Part shown: in pieces, positions 8,409 through 18,482 of the stretch
Layout of the letters: each line of letters opens with the position of its first letter
Position numbering within the stretch: position 1 is the first letter of the stretch
NCBI GenBank assembly: GCA_013204605.1
Contig: JABMNI010000069.1
Location: forward strand, 1 to 64,000
Direction of reading: 5' to 3'
Length of the DNA stretch: 64,000 nt
DNA from: Ignavibacteria bacterium
GTDB taxonomy: Bacteria > Bacteroidota > Ignavibacteria > Kapaibacteriales > Kapaibacteriaceae
Translations under genes and position numbers: made by a program
Notes under the pieces: generated by a model
The model's input: the letters and a program-made list of their open reading frames with translations, nothing else
Database searches by the model: none
Told to the model about the DNA's origin: nothing

Positions 8409-10463
8409 TTATCGAACAATCGTCAAGATGGTTGACGAAGAGACACCAACACCATCAGATTTAATTACGTAGGCTCCAGGTGTAACACTAACGCCATCAG
8501 CATCTTTACCATTCCAGTTTACACTTAGAGTACCCTGAGTGGCATTTCCACTGAAGATGGTTGCTACAGATTTTCCAAATGTGTCATATACTTTAAGGGT
8601 CACAAGGGCACTGTTCGGAATTTCTACAGCTACAGAAACTTCACCCGCAGTTGGATTAGGGTAAACAGAAAGCCCGTTTCCTTGTTCCATATCCAAACCT
8701 TGAATTTTTGCGTTAGGCTGTTCCACTTCGTTGAATCTAATTTCAGAAACTTCGTACAATGACTTTTCAGGCATCGTTACATAAGCGACCGGCTGATCAG
8801 TTGCGAAAGATCCGCTACCAGTTACAACTGCAACATTCTCATTAGCCACGGCCGTTACAAATCCATCCGTTGGATTTACCGGAGTAATCTGAGAAATATT
8901 AGCGTCAGTACTAAACTTGAAACCAAAAGCTCTATTGTGGTTACCGTTCAGATATACTGGCACTCTAACCAATCCATTACCGATTGATGTTGGAGTTCCG
9001 AAATTGATATTGTCTGCCAATTCAATTGGAGCAACTTTTCCGAAATTCGGTCCAGTAGTATCATTATCATATACCCAAGGCAAATACGGAAGACGACCAG
9101 ATAAGTAACGCATAATCAACGCCGCATCATACTCAGTTACTTCATAGTAGATCTGATTAAGATTACTCAAATCCAACGCTCTACCATTAATTCCGTAGAG
9201 TCCTTCGCTTTCGTTTAACACACGTAAAACTTGCTTTCCAGTAGTACCATGAACATCTATCGCTCTTCTCCATTGGTCGATATCGATAGTTCTGCGCCAG
9301 ATAACAATTGCACCACTTCCATTCAATGAATCTGAACTGAAATCATTCTTAAGTTTTGAAAAGTAATATCGACCACTATGGTTAACGTCACCTTGGTAGG
9401 CTTGGCGTTTCCAAACTGAATCCAGTGGTTGCTTCATTACTATCGATTTAATAATTACTCTTGCATCATTAGCAGTAACGCGAATATTCTGAGCCGTACC
9501 ATCATGCCTTTGGTTACGAGCTGCCGAGGTGTCGGCATCCCCGTAACCCCATATATCAAATGTCAAGTACACGATTGACTGAAAACTGATAACTGCATCA
9601 CTTCGTCCACCAGACGGCTGCCATCTGAAAGTAGAATCTGTTCTGCTGTTTGCTCCCAACTGTGGACTGTAGATTAAACCATTCCAGAAGTCACTCAAGA
9701 ATCCAGGAAATCCTCCTGTACCTTTAATTCCAACCGTAGCACCTCTAGTAACGACAGTTGTGTTATTAGTATTGGGGTTACCGCCAACTTGTCCGTAAGC
9801 TAATTCAATATTACCTTGATAATTAGAATTAGCATCACTAGCGTACAGCCTAGCTTGGAAATTTGCAACGCTAGAATTGACACTAGCATCGTTGACATTC
9901 AAGTTTTTCCACTGAATAACTAATACAGGTCGAACAGGCTTAATTGTATCACACGATTCGTTTCTATCAACGTCCAATGCGTAAGAAATTTCGGAAGGCA
10001 TGTAGCCATTGATGACATCTAGAGACTTGCGAATCTTGTGATCACCCCAAAAAGGAGCAATTACGTTATCCGGATATGAAGACGAATTTATAAAAAGACC
10101 TTGAGCCTGCTTAGCAGGAAGCAACTTAGCTCCGTCAAATGTGATAAAACCGTTCACACTAACGTACATACCCGTGAATATTCGTCCGTTAAAGTTGAAT
10201 TGGAATCCACCAGGAAACGCAACAAATGCGTAACCATCATCCAAATCTGGTGCGTTAGTTGGAGGTAAAACGAACGAAGCGTTCGATATTACTCTCTTAG
10301 CAACTAGAGAAGCTGCGCATGCATCTAGATCTCTGTACGGGCGACCCACCAATAGTTGCGGCTGACGAAACTGATTAAAAATCTGTTGTGCCAATCCATC
10401 TACTGATCCGAATGCCACGGAACAGAGTACCACTGCTGTTGCAATGAATATCTGTCTTTTCAT
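8409..10463 (-). CDS. Secreted protein with FlgD-like/T9SS C-terminal domain and dockerin-like segment
   Basis: About 684 residues from the ATG at 10463, which has GGAG six bases upstream; an upstream in-frame ATG at 10487 lacks one. The signal peptide ends SVDGLA|QQ. Residues 60-270 hold a beta-sandwich with GFITFDG and FWGDHKI, as in nidogen-like surface domains. The segment GDVNHSGRYYFSK, near residue 360, resembles a dockerin-type calcium loop (DxNxxG). The end (SVYPNPTAGEVSVAVEIP ... VTLKVYDTFGKSVATIF ... DADGVSVTPGAYVIK) is a FlgD-Ig-like T9SS domain. It lies directly downstream of the giant beta-helix gene, with a hairpin between them. Confidence 0.8.
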   Translation of the reverse strand: MKRQIFIATAVVLCSVAFGSVDGLAQQIFNQFRQPQLLVGRPYRDLDACAASLVAKRVISNASFVLPPTNAPDLDDGYAFVAFPGGFQFNFNGRIFTGMYVSVNGFITFDGAKLLPAKQAQGLFINSSSYPDNVIAPFWGDHKIRKSLDVINGYMPSEISYALDVDRNESCDTIKPVRPVLVIQWKNLNVNDASVNSSVANFQARLYASDANSNYQGNIELAYGQVGGNPNTNNTTVVTRGATVGIKGTGGFPGFLSDFWNGLIYSPQLGANSRTDSTFRWQPSGGRSDAVISFQSIVYLTFDIWGYGDADTSAARNQRHDGTAQNIRVTANDARVIIKSIVMKQPLDSVWKRQAYQGDVNHSGRYYFSKLKNDFSSDSLNGSGAIVIWRRTIDIDQWRRAIDVHGTTGKQVLRVLNESEGLYGINGRALDLSNLNQIYYEVTEYDAALIMRYLSGRLPYLPWVYDNDTTGPNFGKVAPIELADNINFGTPTSIGNGLVRVPVYLNGNHNRAFGFKFSTDANISQITPVNPTDGFVTAVANENVAVVTGSGSFATDQPVAYVTMPEKSLYEVSEIRFNEVEQPNAKIQGLDMEQGNGLSVYPNPTAGEVSVAVEIPNSALVTLKVYDTFGKSVATIFSGNATQGTLSVNWNGKDADGVSVTPGAYVIKSDGVGVSSSTILTIVR

Positions 10464-10510
10464 AGATAACTCCATTATTTTCTTCATTTAATTTTCGTTG
10501 GTCGAAGCTG

Positions 10511-10537
10511 GTGGAAGCTGGAAATTCCAGCCTCCAC
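10511..10537. other. Strong intergenic hairpin between T9SS genes
   Basis: A 13-base stem with one mismatch (GTGGAAGCTGGAA / TTCCAGCCTCCAC) and a one-base spacer. It sits ten bases after the stop of the giant gene (minus strand). No T-run follows on that strand, so processing, mRNA stabilisation or partial attenuation is as likely as termination. On the plus strand it is followed by T-rich DNA. Confidence 0.6.
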
Positions 10538-10546
10538 TAACCATTT

Positions 10547-13500
10547 TTATTTTACAACTGATACTTGTTGAGTTACAGACTTCGAGCCGTCCGAAATTCT
10601 TACCGTGTACATTCCGTTAGAAACACCTGATGCGTTCCATTCTATCGAATACTGCCCAACACCGTACACCTGATTAGCAAGCGTGGCAACCTTTGTACCT
10701 ACTGAGTTATAAACTTCTACCGTAACTCGACTTGTTGCTGGTACGCTGAAAGCGATGTTTGTAGATGTTGCAAATGGATTTGGTGAAGTCTTGGTGATAG
10801 CTAAACCATCAGCAACCACAGGAACTTCATCATTTACATCAGTTGTGTAATCGTATACTATTATGAAACCACGAAGCGCGTCACGTATGATAATGATTGT
10901 ATCACACTCAGCACGTCCAGAATCATCATGATGCAAAATGTCAGCAGCTGAGCGTCCCTTACCAGTTTTCATATTGTAAGAGAAGTTCGCACCATTCGAG
11001 AAGTCATCACGTATATAATACGAACCAGGGTTCGTAGCGTCAACCGCTGGAATCTGACTCTTACACCATGTTAACGTCACAGGATAGTACGCTGAGCTTT
11101 GACTATTCTCGCCACCAGCTTGGAAGCGGGCACGGAATACCGACTCACCAGCTTGATTACTGAATGGATAGATGTTGCGTAGGATTCCATTCCGATTTGG
11201 AATAGTCCAACGTGCATCAAACACATCCTCTGGAGGAACATTAGGCAACTCATACTCACAATAATTAGAATCCAACATACCGTATGAGTTGAATTCGTCA
11301 CCGCGAGTAGCACGCTCTGATCCACCAAGACCAAATGTCAACAATTGGAATCCGCCTTGATAGTTTCTCACCGAAATATCTACCGTAAAGCGAGTCTCAG
11401 CTGAAACAGCAACTTTATAAGTCAAGGTGTCTTTAACGCCTTGCTTGTCAGTGACTTCAATCTGTATCGTAACCTTTCCATTCTCAACTGGGCCAGAGAA
11501 AGAAGTATTTGAGATCACGATTGTAGCTGTATCACTCATTGGACTACTCAATTTGTTTGGAGTAAATGTCCAAGTTCCACCGGCAGGCTTAATAACTGCG
11601 AACGTTAACTCTTCGTTAGAAGCCTGAGTACGACGAAGATCAATATCAGTGACTTTAATCGTGTCTGTGTATGGCTTATTAATATCAACACACTTAACTA
11701 TCGGCGAGGCCAATAAACGTGGGTTATGATTCACAGCATTAATCTTTAAGCTGACCGTTACAATATCCCACAATCCACCTGGATCCTGCACCAAAGCAGT
11801 AACCTGCACAGTTGTATCGCTGAATGGAACGTCTGTAACTCGTGGAGTGCCATAAAGCAAACCGCTGAACTCGTCGATCATCAACCACTTTGGAGTAGTC
11901 TTCTTTGACGCGTCGATGGCAATGAATCCTGATTCCCTAAAGTAAGGGTCAATATACATAGTATCATCTGGAGCATCAATGTAGATCAATTTGAATGTAT
12001 GATTTTGACCAAAGTTAGGATCGTAAACCCTAATTCTGCGATTAGAATCCAAAAGTGCCACGTTATAATCCGTGTCTTCAAGGGCGTCTTCCAAAGACAA
12101 CGTAGTAATTTTAGGTTGAACGTTTATAAACAACCTGCGAGTCAATGCGTTAATTCCGCCATGACCATCATTAACCACTATTGTCATCAACGTATCCGTA
12201 TTTAGGTCACCGTTAATCGGATTGCCCGGATTGATGTCATTTACAGGCTTCAATATTTGCAATGCTGTAGCAGCATCAATACGAATATTGATTTTACCTG
12301 ATGTTGTCAAATCTTGCGCAAATGGATCCGCTGTTTCAGCAGCGTTGTACTTGCGAAGATACTGGTTTGCCATCCAGATTGGACGCGCTGCTAGCAATTC
12401 ATCCAATGTAGTGTCACCTGGAGTTTCGTGAATCGACGTTGACAAGAAACCGTATGCAGTTTTTCCATAGCGGAAATCCCACTTACCAAATTGCTTGACA
12501 ACAAATCGACTGTCATCCACAGATGCCATGTCCTCAAACTCATCGTCAGTGTTTACATCGACAAGGAATCTTAATGAATCTGTAAGGTTAGCAACGAACT
12601 GAATATTTACGGTGTCGGCCTGACCCGCATTTGGACCAGAGGCATTGTAAATTTCATCTGTTATAGCATTAGGTTGTTGGAATCTTCTTCCCACGCGAGA
12701 CATAGTGTTCTTCATGCGAAGAGTATCAAGATAAACGCCATTCTCGTAAACATTCGAGTCTGTAGTAGTAGGATCCAAGACTATGGTTGTATCACCCTTC
12801 AACATTTCATTGAATGGCTGATTTCCAACTGCTCTATGAGCCCAAAGGAACCTTGGCATTGAATCAACAACGTGAATTTTAAACTTGTATGCAGTAGTAT
12901 CAAACCAGCCAAAGTTTACAGTATCCTGTTGTAAGAAGCGAGCATTTGTATTACTTGGGTCTCTTAAATTCAAGGCCAAAGCATTGTTGTGATATTCTTG
13001 TGCGTGGTAATACGATGGGTACAGGTAAATCCACTTGGAGATTTGCTGCTCTGACCAACCAGATTTACGCAAAGAATCAACCAACTCCACAGAAGGAGGA
13101 TAGTTTTTCGCAACTACTTCAACTTCTTCACCACCTGGAACGATGTAAGGATTAATTGGACGGCCACGTAGCATACGGTATCCGGTAGCACCCCACTTAG
13201 GATTTACGGCCGATGATGCGTACACTAGTGTATCACGCAACCAATAACGAAGAGCTGAATTAGGAGTCAAAATTGACCAGAAATAAGACAATTGTGAATT
13301 TAGTTTCGAATCCGTGATTACTCTTGGATCGTAAAACTTATTAGTATCTTTTGCAGTAATAGTAAAGATTGTATCGCGTTCACCGTTTCCGTAAGTAGAA
13401 GGCTCACTAAACCAGCTACCATTTCCGTCTGTCCTGCGCGATTGGGCAGCAGTGATAGGCGTATAGAGTCTGTTCTCCGTGATAAACACGCGATTACGGA

Positions 13501-16500
13501 ACGTTGGGTGCAGTTTTGTTGAAGTACCAAGAGTATCAGCCGCCCCTGTAAATACAGGAGGGTTGGTAGTATTACTAACAGTAAAGGTAAGCGAACCATT
13601 AATAGCATCAATTATGCCCTTTTTCCAAAGAGCAGTACGTGAAACTATCGTAACGCGGTCGCCTGCAATCACTGGAAGTGCGCGATAACGCTCGCCACCG
13701 AAGTAGGTTTCTTTTCCGCCATCCCCCGGCAATGTGTTCGACAATGGAAGTGAAGGACGATTACCTAGACGGAAGTTTGCTCCACCAAGTTCACCGTTTG
13801 CCGTAGAACCTGACCAGCGACGACCAGCAAAGGCACCTGAATCTTCACGAACTGCGTTGCGATTAAGGAACGACAACAAAGTTGCACCAGAACCATAAGT
13901 TGCTAGGCCTTCATAGGCACGACGAATGTTAGGATCACCACCGCGTGTTGAATCCGGTACTAATTCCACTCGTGCACGATATACAGTGTCTGTTACACCA
14001 ATCTGCTTCATGTTAACACGGATGAAATCTCCCGTGCGCTCATTTATTACGAAGTAGACCGACTCGTTGATGGCACGAATGTCATTGTTACTAATCTCAG
14101 ATGTCGCACTGTAGTCAGCACGAGCCTCTAAGAATAGCGGATAGCCAATTGGATGGGTACCAACAAACTCAGTTTGAACTTTAGCAATCACTGTATCCAC
14201 GTCTGCGTCGAACGGGTTACGGGTCATTCTCTTCACATACTTATTGAAGGAAGGAAAAGTGGAATTGCTAAACAATTTCATGGTTGGAGGAATACCAACT
14301 GCAAAGTCCTCAACAGGTGACATCCTTCTGTTAGAATAGTCAGCCGTTTTGATATCAGTACCTTTATCAAAGATGTCGTAGATACGACCTTCCATCAACA
14401 AAGTATCTGGAATCTGCCATGTTGGAATTGCTTTGTAAGTAATTCTCCATGTAGACTCAAATGGACCTTGATCGTTAGGATTAATAGAGTTTCTAACAAA
14501 ACCTAGATGTGTTTTTCCATTACCGGCAATAAAGAATGTTTCCTGAACTCTTTGGAAAGTTTGGTTAGCAGTGATAGGTAAAATAGTATTAACATTTACC
14601 TCTGTCTGACCCCAGTAGTTTCCACGAAGTGTATCAACACCACCAAAACCAATTCCTGTAGTTCCTGCCAACACACCTTTAGTGTCTTGAGCATCCGGCA
14701 AGCGGATTGTAAATCGGGCATCATTGTCGTAGATCGAGTTAGCAGCAGTACTGTAAGTCGTCCAAGGCAACGGTCCAACTACTTCACCGTAAAGAACTGC
14801 GCCAGCTAAATCAGAAGAAGCAGGGAATTCATTGTTAAACAATGGACCTTGAATCGTGTCATTTGAGCGGCCAGTTGTTGAAGTGGCTTTATTGTTTGTA
14901 ATCAGCGTGCGGGTTAGAGCAAGCTTAAGATCAAAATTATCAGAGTAGATAGCAGCACCTGAGTGAGCTACGTTTCCTTGAATACGTACACGGTCGAAGC
15001 CAAATGTGTCAACTCGAACGCGAACACTGTCGAGGATATAAAGTGCACCACCCAGACCAGTCCCATTTTCACGGAGTGTCGTACCAGGGTGCATAAACTT
15101 AATATCGCCTTCTTGTGTAGTACCACTTCCCTGACGAGCTGGGTTTGGATAAGCCATGTTGTCATAGAAACGAGTCAACATTCTTTCATCAGCTCCAGGA
15201 GCAGTAGTTCCAAACGTAAACACGTCGTTGCGAGGAGTATATCCTGTAGCCACACCTTGAGCGTTAAATGAAACGTCATCAAGATCTGTTACCATGAACC
15301 TTCTGCGTGTAAGTGTATCTGGGGTCACAACGGCAACAGCGCCACCGTTTCCATTCCATACTTTATTAGCACGGAATTCTACGCCTTTTACTACGTTCAG
15401 ATCAGCATTGATACTATACAGTCCACCACCACCGCGAACGATGCTCTTAAGTGAATCTGCAACGTCACCAACACGGTTGTTTACAAACTGAGCGCGAATA
15501 AAGCGCAGGTTACGACGCGAAATTGGCAACTCTGAAGGAAGCATAGCGGCAATACCGCCACCATTATATCCAGCAGTGTTATTTGACAATTCAACACCAT
15601 AGTTAGTACCATAAATCCATAATGGACCACTGGCTCCACCAGCACCGTACATAAACATGTTACGCTCTGTATGAATTGCTCCACCAGATGCAACAGCCTT
15701 GTTATCACGGAACTTAATGTTATAACCGTAGTTACGTGCATTAATTATTCCATCAGATCCACCAACGTATGGTGAAGGTACTGGATCACTGTTATTATTT
15801 GATACATAAACGGCACCACCTCTACCAGATGTATTTCCTAAGAAATGCGTAGGTGGGTTGTTATCCAATCCACCACGGATCTGCAATTGCATTGCCGTAG
15901 TTGAAGCATAAATGGCACCACCATGCGAATAAGTCGCATTAGCGTTTGCCAAATTTGCCGTACTTAGATTCGGAATGTAAGGAGCGGTGGTTTTATTTGT
16001 AGTAAACCTACCAGTAAGTACCAGACTAGTATTGTCACCCAGGTAGATAGCACCACCGCGAGCTCCGTTTGTTACTTGATTACCCGCTTGAGTGCTTGGC
16101 TGACGGTTTTCAGCATAGTTGCTGGTAAACTCCATAGTATCTTTACCTTGGAAATCGTTAATTCCAAGACCAATTGTCATTGGAGTACGACCCGAGATAT
16201 ATAGAGCACCACCAAAGGCGTCATTTTTACGAGAGCGGTCAATATTGGCGTGTACAGTTGCTGCACGGTCTGCATCAGTTACTACTCGAACTCCACCAAT
16301 ACGAACGGTGTCTACATCGGACAACAACACTCTGTTATTAATGAATCGAAGTTGACGAATACGTCCAAGGTAAACTGCTAAACGCGCATCATCAATTGAC
16401 TGACGATCAACGTCTGTTAAACTCGGCTCTGCGCCTGAGTCAAACAACCAATCCAAGGCTGTTAGTTGCTGATCATACGGTTGAGCCGTATTTGGATTAG

Positions 16501-17524
16501 TCAACCAAGAGTTTGTTTGAGCTGAATATTTTGGAAGAGCTGCCATTGTAGTAGAACTAACTACCGGATACAATTGCAAGCTGCTTCCCGCGAACTGGTC
16601 AACCGGAGCCTGCAAAATCTGAAGCGCGCCACCATGGTAGCGAGCTGTATTGTTTCGGAAGGTACAACCAACTAACCATGTACGTATCGAGAAAGTAGTG
16701 ATTGCTCCACCGCTACCATTTGTCGCACGTAAAAGGTTGTCGTTAGCTGAAGCTGCCTGAGCAGCTGAAAATTGAGTTCCACTTGAGTTTGCTAGGTACA
16801 CAGATTGATTATCAACCGTTGTGTCCTTGCGGAAGTTCAAGAAGTCAACGTCACGGAAAAATGCCGCACGAGCTCCAGGTAGCACAACTATGTGCCCCCA
16901 CTCGCGCGAGAAGTTGTTCACGTCACCAGCTATAAATGTAATCCTTGCTGGACGCACATTAATTGCTGTTCCAGCCTTTTCACGGAACCAAGGATTCAAA
17001 CGAATCGTCGAAATCACAGTACCTAGACTCAAGCGCGCAGCCATGTAAACCATGGCCTTGGCTGGAGTCAAATTCTGCAAATTCGGATCCGAACCCAAGT
17101 TAACGTTGAAAATTGTTCCGTACTTCGACGAATGTATCGTCGGTTCTGTCGCAATTGTCGACGTTAAGACCCCGGTTGCCCCAAAGTAGGCAGGGTCGTC
17201 GTAGCCTGTGTAAGGCGGAAACAAAGCGTTCGCAGCATTAGCAGTGTACGTTGCCGAAGCACGTCCATCTGCAATGATGCGTCCACCCGTAGAGTCAATT
17301 AACCGACCATTCGGTAAGAACTCTATACGTGTCCCAGGTTCTATGATAAGTGTACCGCCAATGGCATATGTGCCACTGATGCGATATACAGTATCTCGTA
17401 CGAATACTCGTACTGAACCAGGTGGAAGACTACCGCGAACGGATACATAGTCCTGTGCAAGAACTACTGAACACGCAGCGGTCAGTACAAGCAGCATGCT
17501 GCTCAATCGGAACCAACGTTGCAT
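10547..17524 (-). CDS. Giant Pmp-like beta-helix surface protein secreted by T9SS
   Basis: About 2325 residues. The ATG at 17524 (MQRWFRLSS) is preceded by GGAGG four bases upstream; an in-frame ATG at 17578 lacks a Shine-Dalgarno. The signal peptide is 23 residues, ending VVLA|Q. Residues about 40-950 are a right-handed beta-helix with at least ten GGA[I/L/V] turns (HGGALQI, FGGALYISG, RGGAIYLGD, HGGAIYAST, SGGAIHTER) alternating with FxxN motifs (FRNN, FTSN, FRDN, FVNN), as in Chlamydia polymorphic membrane proteins. Later come cadherin/dystroglycan-like domains (SGLLYGTPRVTDVPFSDTTV) and a module with YELPNVPPEDVFDARW. The last ~90 residues (SPNPFATSTNIAFSVP ... SNGMYTVRISDG) form the T9SS sorting domain. 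Probably a large adhesin or surface fibre (inference). Confidence 0.88.
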   Translation of the reverse strand: MQRWFRLSSMLLVLTAACSVVLAQDYVSVRGSLPPGSVRVFVRDTVYRISGTYAIGGTLIIEPGTRIEFLPNGRLIDSTGGRIIADGRASATYTANAANALFPPYTGYDDPAYFGATGVLTSTIATEPTIHSSKYGTIFNVNLGSDPNLQNLTPAKAMVYMAARLSLGTVISTIRLNPWFREKAGTAINVRPARITFIAGDVNNFSREWGHIVVLPGARAAFFRDVDFLNFRKDTTVDNQSVYLANSSGTQFSAAQAASANDNLLRATNGSGGAITTFSIRTWLVGCTFRNNTARYHGGALQILQAPVDQFAGSSLQLYPVVSSTTMAALPKYSAQTNSWLTNPNTAQPYDQQLTALDWLFDSGAEPSLTDVDRQSIDDARLAVYLGRIRQLRFINNRVLLSDVDTVRIGGVRVVTDADRAATVHANIDRSRKNDAFGGALYISGRTPMTIGLGINDFQGKDTMEFTSNYAENRQPSTQAGNQVTNGARGGAIYLGDNTSLVLTGRFTTNKTTAPYIPNLSTANLANANATYSHGGAIYASTTAMQLQIRGGLDNNPPTHFLGNTSGRGGAVYVSNNNSDPVPSPYVGGSDGIINARNYGYNIKFRDNKAVASGGAIHTERNMFMYGAGGASGPLWIYGTNYGVELSNNTAGYNGGGIAAMLPSELPISRRNLRFIRAQFVNNRVGDVADSLKSIVRGGGGLYSINADLNVVKGVEFRANKVWNGNGGAVAVVTPDTLTRRRFMVTDLDDVSFNAQGVATGYTPRNDVFTFGTTAPGADERMLTRFYDNMAYPNPARQGSGTTQEGDIKFMHPGTTLRENGTGLGGALYILDSVRVRVDTFGFDRVRIQGNVAHSGAAIYSDNFDLKLALTRTLITNNKATSTTGRSNDTIQGPLFNNEFPASSDLAGAVLYGEVVGPLPWTTYSTAANSIYDNDARFTIRLPDAQDTKGVLAGTTGIGFGGVDTLRGNYWGQTEVNVNTILPITANQTFQRVQETFFIAGNGKTHLGFVRNSINPNDQGPFESTWRITYKAIPTWQIPDTLLMEGRIYDIFDKGTDIKTADYSNRRMSPVEDFAVGIPPTMKLFSNSTFPSFNKYVKRMTRNPFDADVDTVIAKVQTEFVGTHPIGYPLFLEARADYSATSEISNNDIRAINESVYFVINERTGDFIRVNMKQIGVTDTVYRARVELVPDSTRGGDPNIRRAYEGLATYGSGATLLSFLNRNAVREDSGAFAGRRWSGSTANGELGGANFRLGNRPSLPLSNTLPGDGGKETYFGGERYRALPVIAGDRVTIVSRTALWKKGIIDAINGSLTFTVSNTTNPPVFTGAADTLGTSTKLHPTFRNRVFITENRLYTPITAAQSRRTDGNGSWFSEPSTYGNGERDTIFTITAKDTNKFYDPRVITDSKLNSQLSYFWSILTPNSALRYWLRDTLVYASSAVNPKWGATGYRMLRGRPINPYIVPGGEEVEVVAKNYPPSVELVDSLRKSGWSEQQISKWIYLYPSYYHAQEYHNNALALNLRDPSNTNARFLQQDTVNFGWFDTTAYKFKIHVVDSMPRFLWAHRAVGNQPFNEMLKGDTTIVLDPTTTDSNVYENGVYLDTLRMKNTMSRVGRRFQQPNAITDEIYNASGPNAGQADTVNIQFVANLTDSLRFLVDVNTDDEFEDMASVDDSRFVVKQFGKWDFRYGKTAYGFLSTSIHETPGDTTLDELLAARPIWMANQYLRKYNAAETADPFAQDLTTSGKINIRIDAATALQILKPVNDINPGNPINGDLNTDTLMTIVVNDGHGGINALTRRLFINVQPKITTLSLEDALEDTDYNVALLDSNRRIRVYDPNFGQNHTFKLIYIDAPDDTMYIDPYFRESGFIAIDASKKTTPKWLMIDEFSGLLYGTPRVTDVPFSDTTVQVTALVQDPGGLWDIVTVSLKINAVNHNPRLLASPIVKCVDINKPYTDTIKVTDIDLRRTQASNEELTFAVIKPAGGTWTFTPNKLSSPMSDTATIVISNTSFSGPVENGKVTIQIEVTDKQGVKDTLTYKVAVSAETRFTVDISVRNYQGGFQLLTFGLGGSERATRGDEFNSYGMLDSNYCEYELPNVPPEDVFDARWTIPNRNGILRNIYPFSNQAGESVFRARFQAGGENSQSSAYYPVTLTWCKSQIPAVDATNPGSYYIRDDFSNGANFSYNMKTGKGRSAADILHHDDSGRAECDTIIIIRDALRGFIIVYDYTTDVNDEVPVVADGLAITKTSPNPFATSTNIAFSVPATSRVTVEVYNSVGTKVATLANQVYGVGQYSIEWNASGVSNGMYTVRISDGSKSVTQQVSVVK

Positions 17525-17589
17525 ACAACCTCCAGTTGTCAAAACCATATGCTTTATTTTATTCAAACTATTTTTCATTTTCAGAATTC

Positions 17590-17610
17590 ATAAAAGGCAC
17601 AAAATGCCGT
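17590..17610 (-). terminator. Weak terminator after the TPR gene
   Basis: On the minus strand GGCA-TTTTG-TGCC followed by TTTTA forms a short 4-bp stem with a T-tract. It begins shortly after the stop of the TPR gene and before the giant gene's start. It could reduce read-through but is weak. Confidence 0.35.
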
Positions 17611-17617
17611 TGCTTTA

Positions 17618-18319
17618 CTAATCAATTGCCATGCCAAGCCTTGCGAGGCCCCCTTTTGCAAGGGGAGCAGCGTCAGACTGTTCATAGCGCTTGATTATGT
17701 CAGTAAATAGTTGACCCGCCTTAGACTTATCTCCTGCTTTTTCATAGCAGAATCCGGCATAAAGCAGGCATTTCTCTTCTAATCCAGTTTTAATGCCGCG
17801 CTGGGCAGCTTGCTCATAAAGTGCTGCAGCTCCCGCGAAATCTTTGTTAGATTCCTTACATGCAGCTAAACCTTGCAGTGCTCCAGCTTCAATTATTGCC
17901 GAGGGTGATCCCTTAGCAATTTCAAATTGTGCCGCCGCCTCTGAAGGTTTTCCAAGGTTCAAATAACAATTTCCCGCCATCAACGCAGCTACTTTCCCCG
18001 CGTCGGTCCCAGAATATTGTTCGCTTATCTGCGCCAAACCCAAAATTGGAGACTCGTCTAATTGAGGAACTCCTTGTGCGTTTAAGGCTTTTTCGTATTC
18101 GCCCGACTCATATGTTGCGCGAATTCTAGACAATTGATGCACGGCTTCGTTATTATTCTGGACAGCCTCATTGCTGTACCAGAAATAGCCAGCAATTGCC
18201 ACAGTTGCCACCAAGGCAACCACAACTAACACTTTCCATTGCTGTTGAGCTCTTTCTATCCAGTCTGTAGAACCTTTTCCACCAGTACTAGGGCTATTTA
18301 TTTCTTCCGTACTCATCAA
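17618..18319 (-). CDS. Membrane-anchored TPR protein (YfgM-like)
   Basis: 233 residues. A short cytoplasmic N-terminus (1-27) is followed by one transmembrane helix (about 30-49, VLVVVALVATVAIAGYFWYS) and then tetratricopeptide repeats (ALNAQGVPQLDES, AALMAGNCYLNLGKPSEAAA, ALYEQAAQRG, CLLYAGFCYEKAGDKSKAG). The layout matches YfgM/TPR_21 proteins, which sit in the inner membrane and associate with SecYEG and periplasmic chaperones; that role is inferred by layout. It has its own promoter and a long leader with a palindrome, and lies before the giant T9SS gene, which makes an export-related role attractive. Confidence 0.75.
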   Translation of the reverse strand: MMSTEEINSPSTGGKGSTDWIERAQQQWKVLVVVALVATVAIAGYFWYSNEAVQNNNEAVHQLSRIRATYESGEYEKALNAQGVPQLDESPILGLAQISEQYSGTDAGKVAALMAGNCYLNLGKPSEAAAQFEIAKGSPSAIIEAGALQGLAACKESNKDFAGAAALYEQAAQRGIKTGLEEKCLLYAGFCYEKAGDKSKAGQLFTDIIKRYEQSDAAPLAKGGLARLGMAID

Positions 18320-18394
18320 AACCTTTAAACTCTAGTATCCTATATCTCTTGCAAAATGCAGCTGCAAAAATCTTCGCTTGCGCACACCCATTGG

Positions 18395-18414
18395 GTTTAT
18401 TGTTAACAATAAAC
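18395..18414. promoter_or_regulatory. Perfect 20-bp palindrome in the TPR gene leader
   Basis: GTTTATTGTT is followed by its exact reverse complement, and CATTG/CAATG flanks extend the symmetry with a two-base offset. It lies about 30-50 bases downstream of the predicted transcription start, so it could be a repressor site or an RNA hairpin in the leader. Confidence 0.6.
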
Positions 18415-18450
18415 AATGTTAGGCATACCTCGCCCTTTGCATAAAGAGTG

Positions 18451-18482
18451 CAAAGATAGGGTGAAGTAGAGAAATACACAAA
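18451..18482 (-). promoter_or_regulatory. Bacteroidota-type promoter for the TPR gene
   Basis: On the minus strand TTTG (18482-18479), 20 bases, then TATCTTTG (18458-18451) match the known Bacteroidota -33/-7 consensus TTTG-N19-21-TAnnTTTG exactly. It predicts a leader of about 125 bases before the ATG at 18319. Confidence 0.7.

Noticed and set aside
14968-15271. Open frames antisense to or shifted within the giant surface gene
   Set aside because: They lack starts with ribosome sites and recognisable domains, and arise from the repetitive codon pattern of the beta-helix gene.
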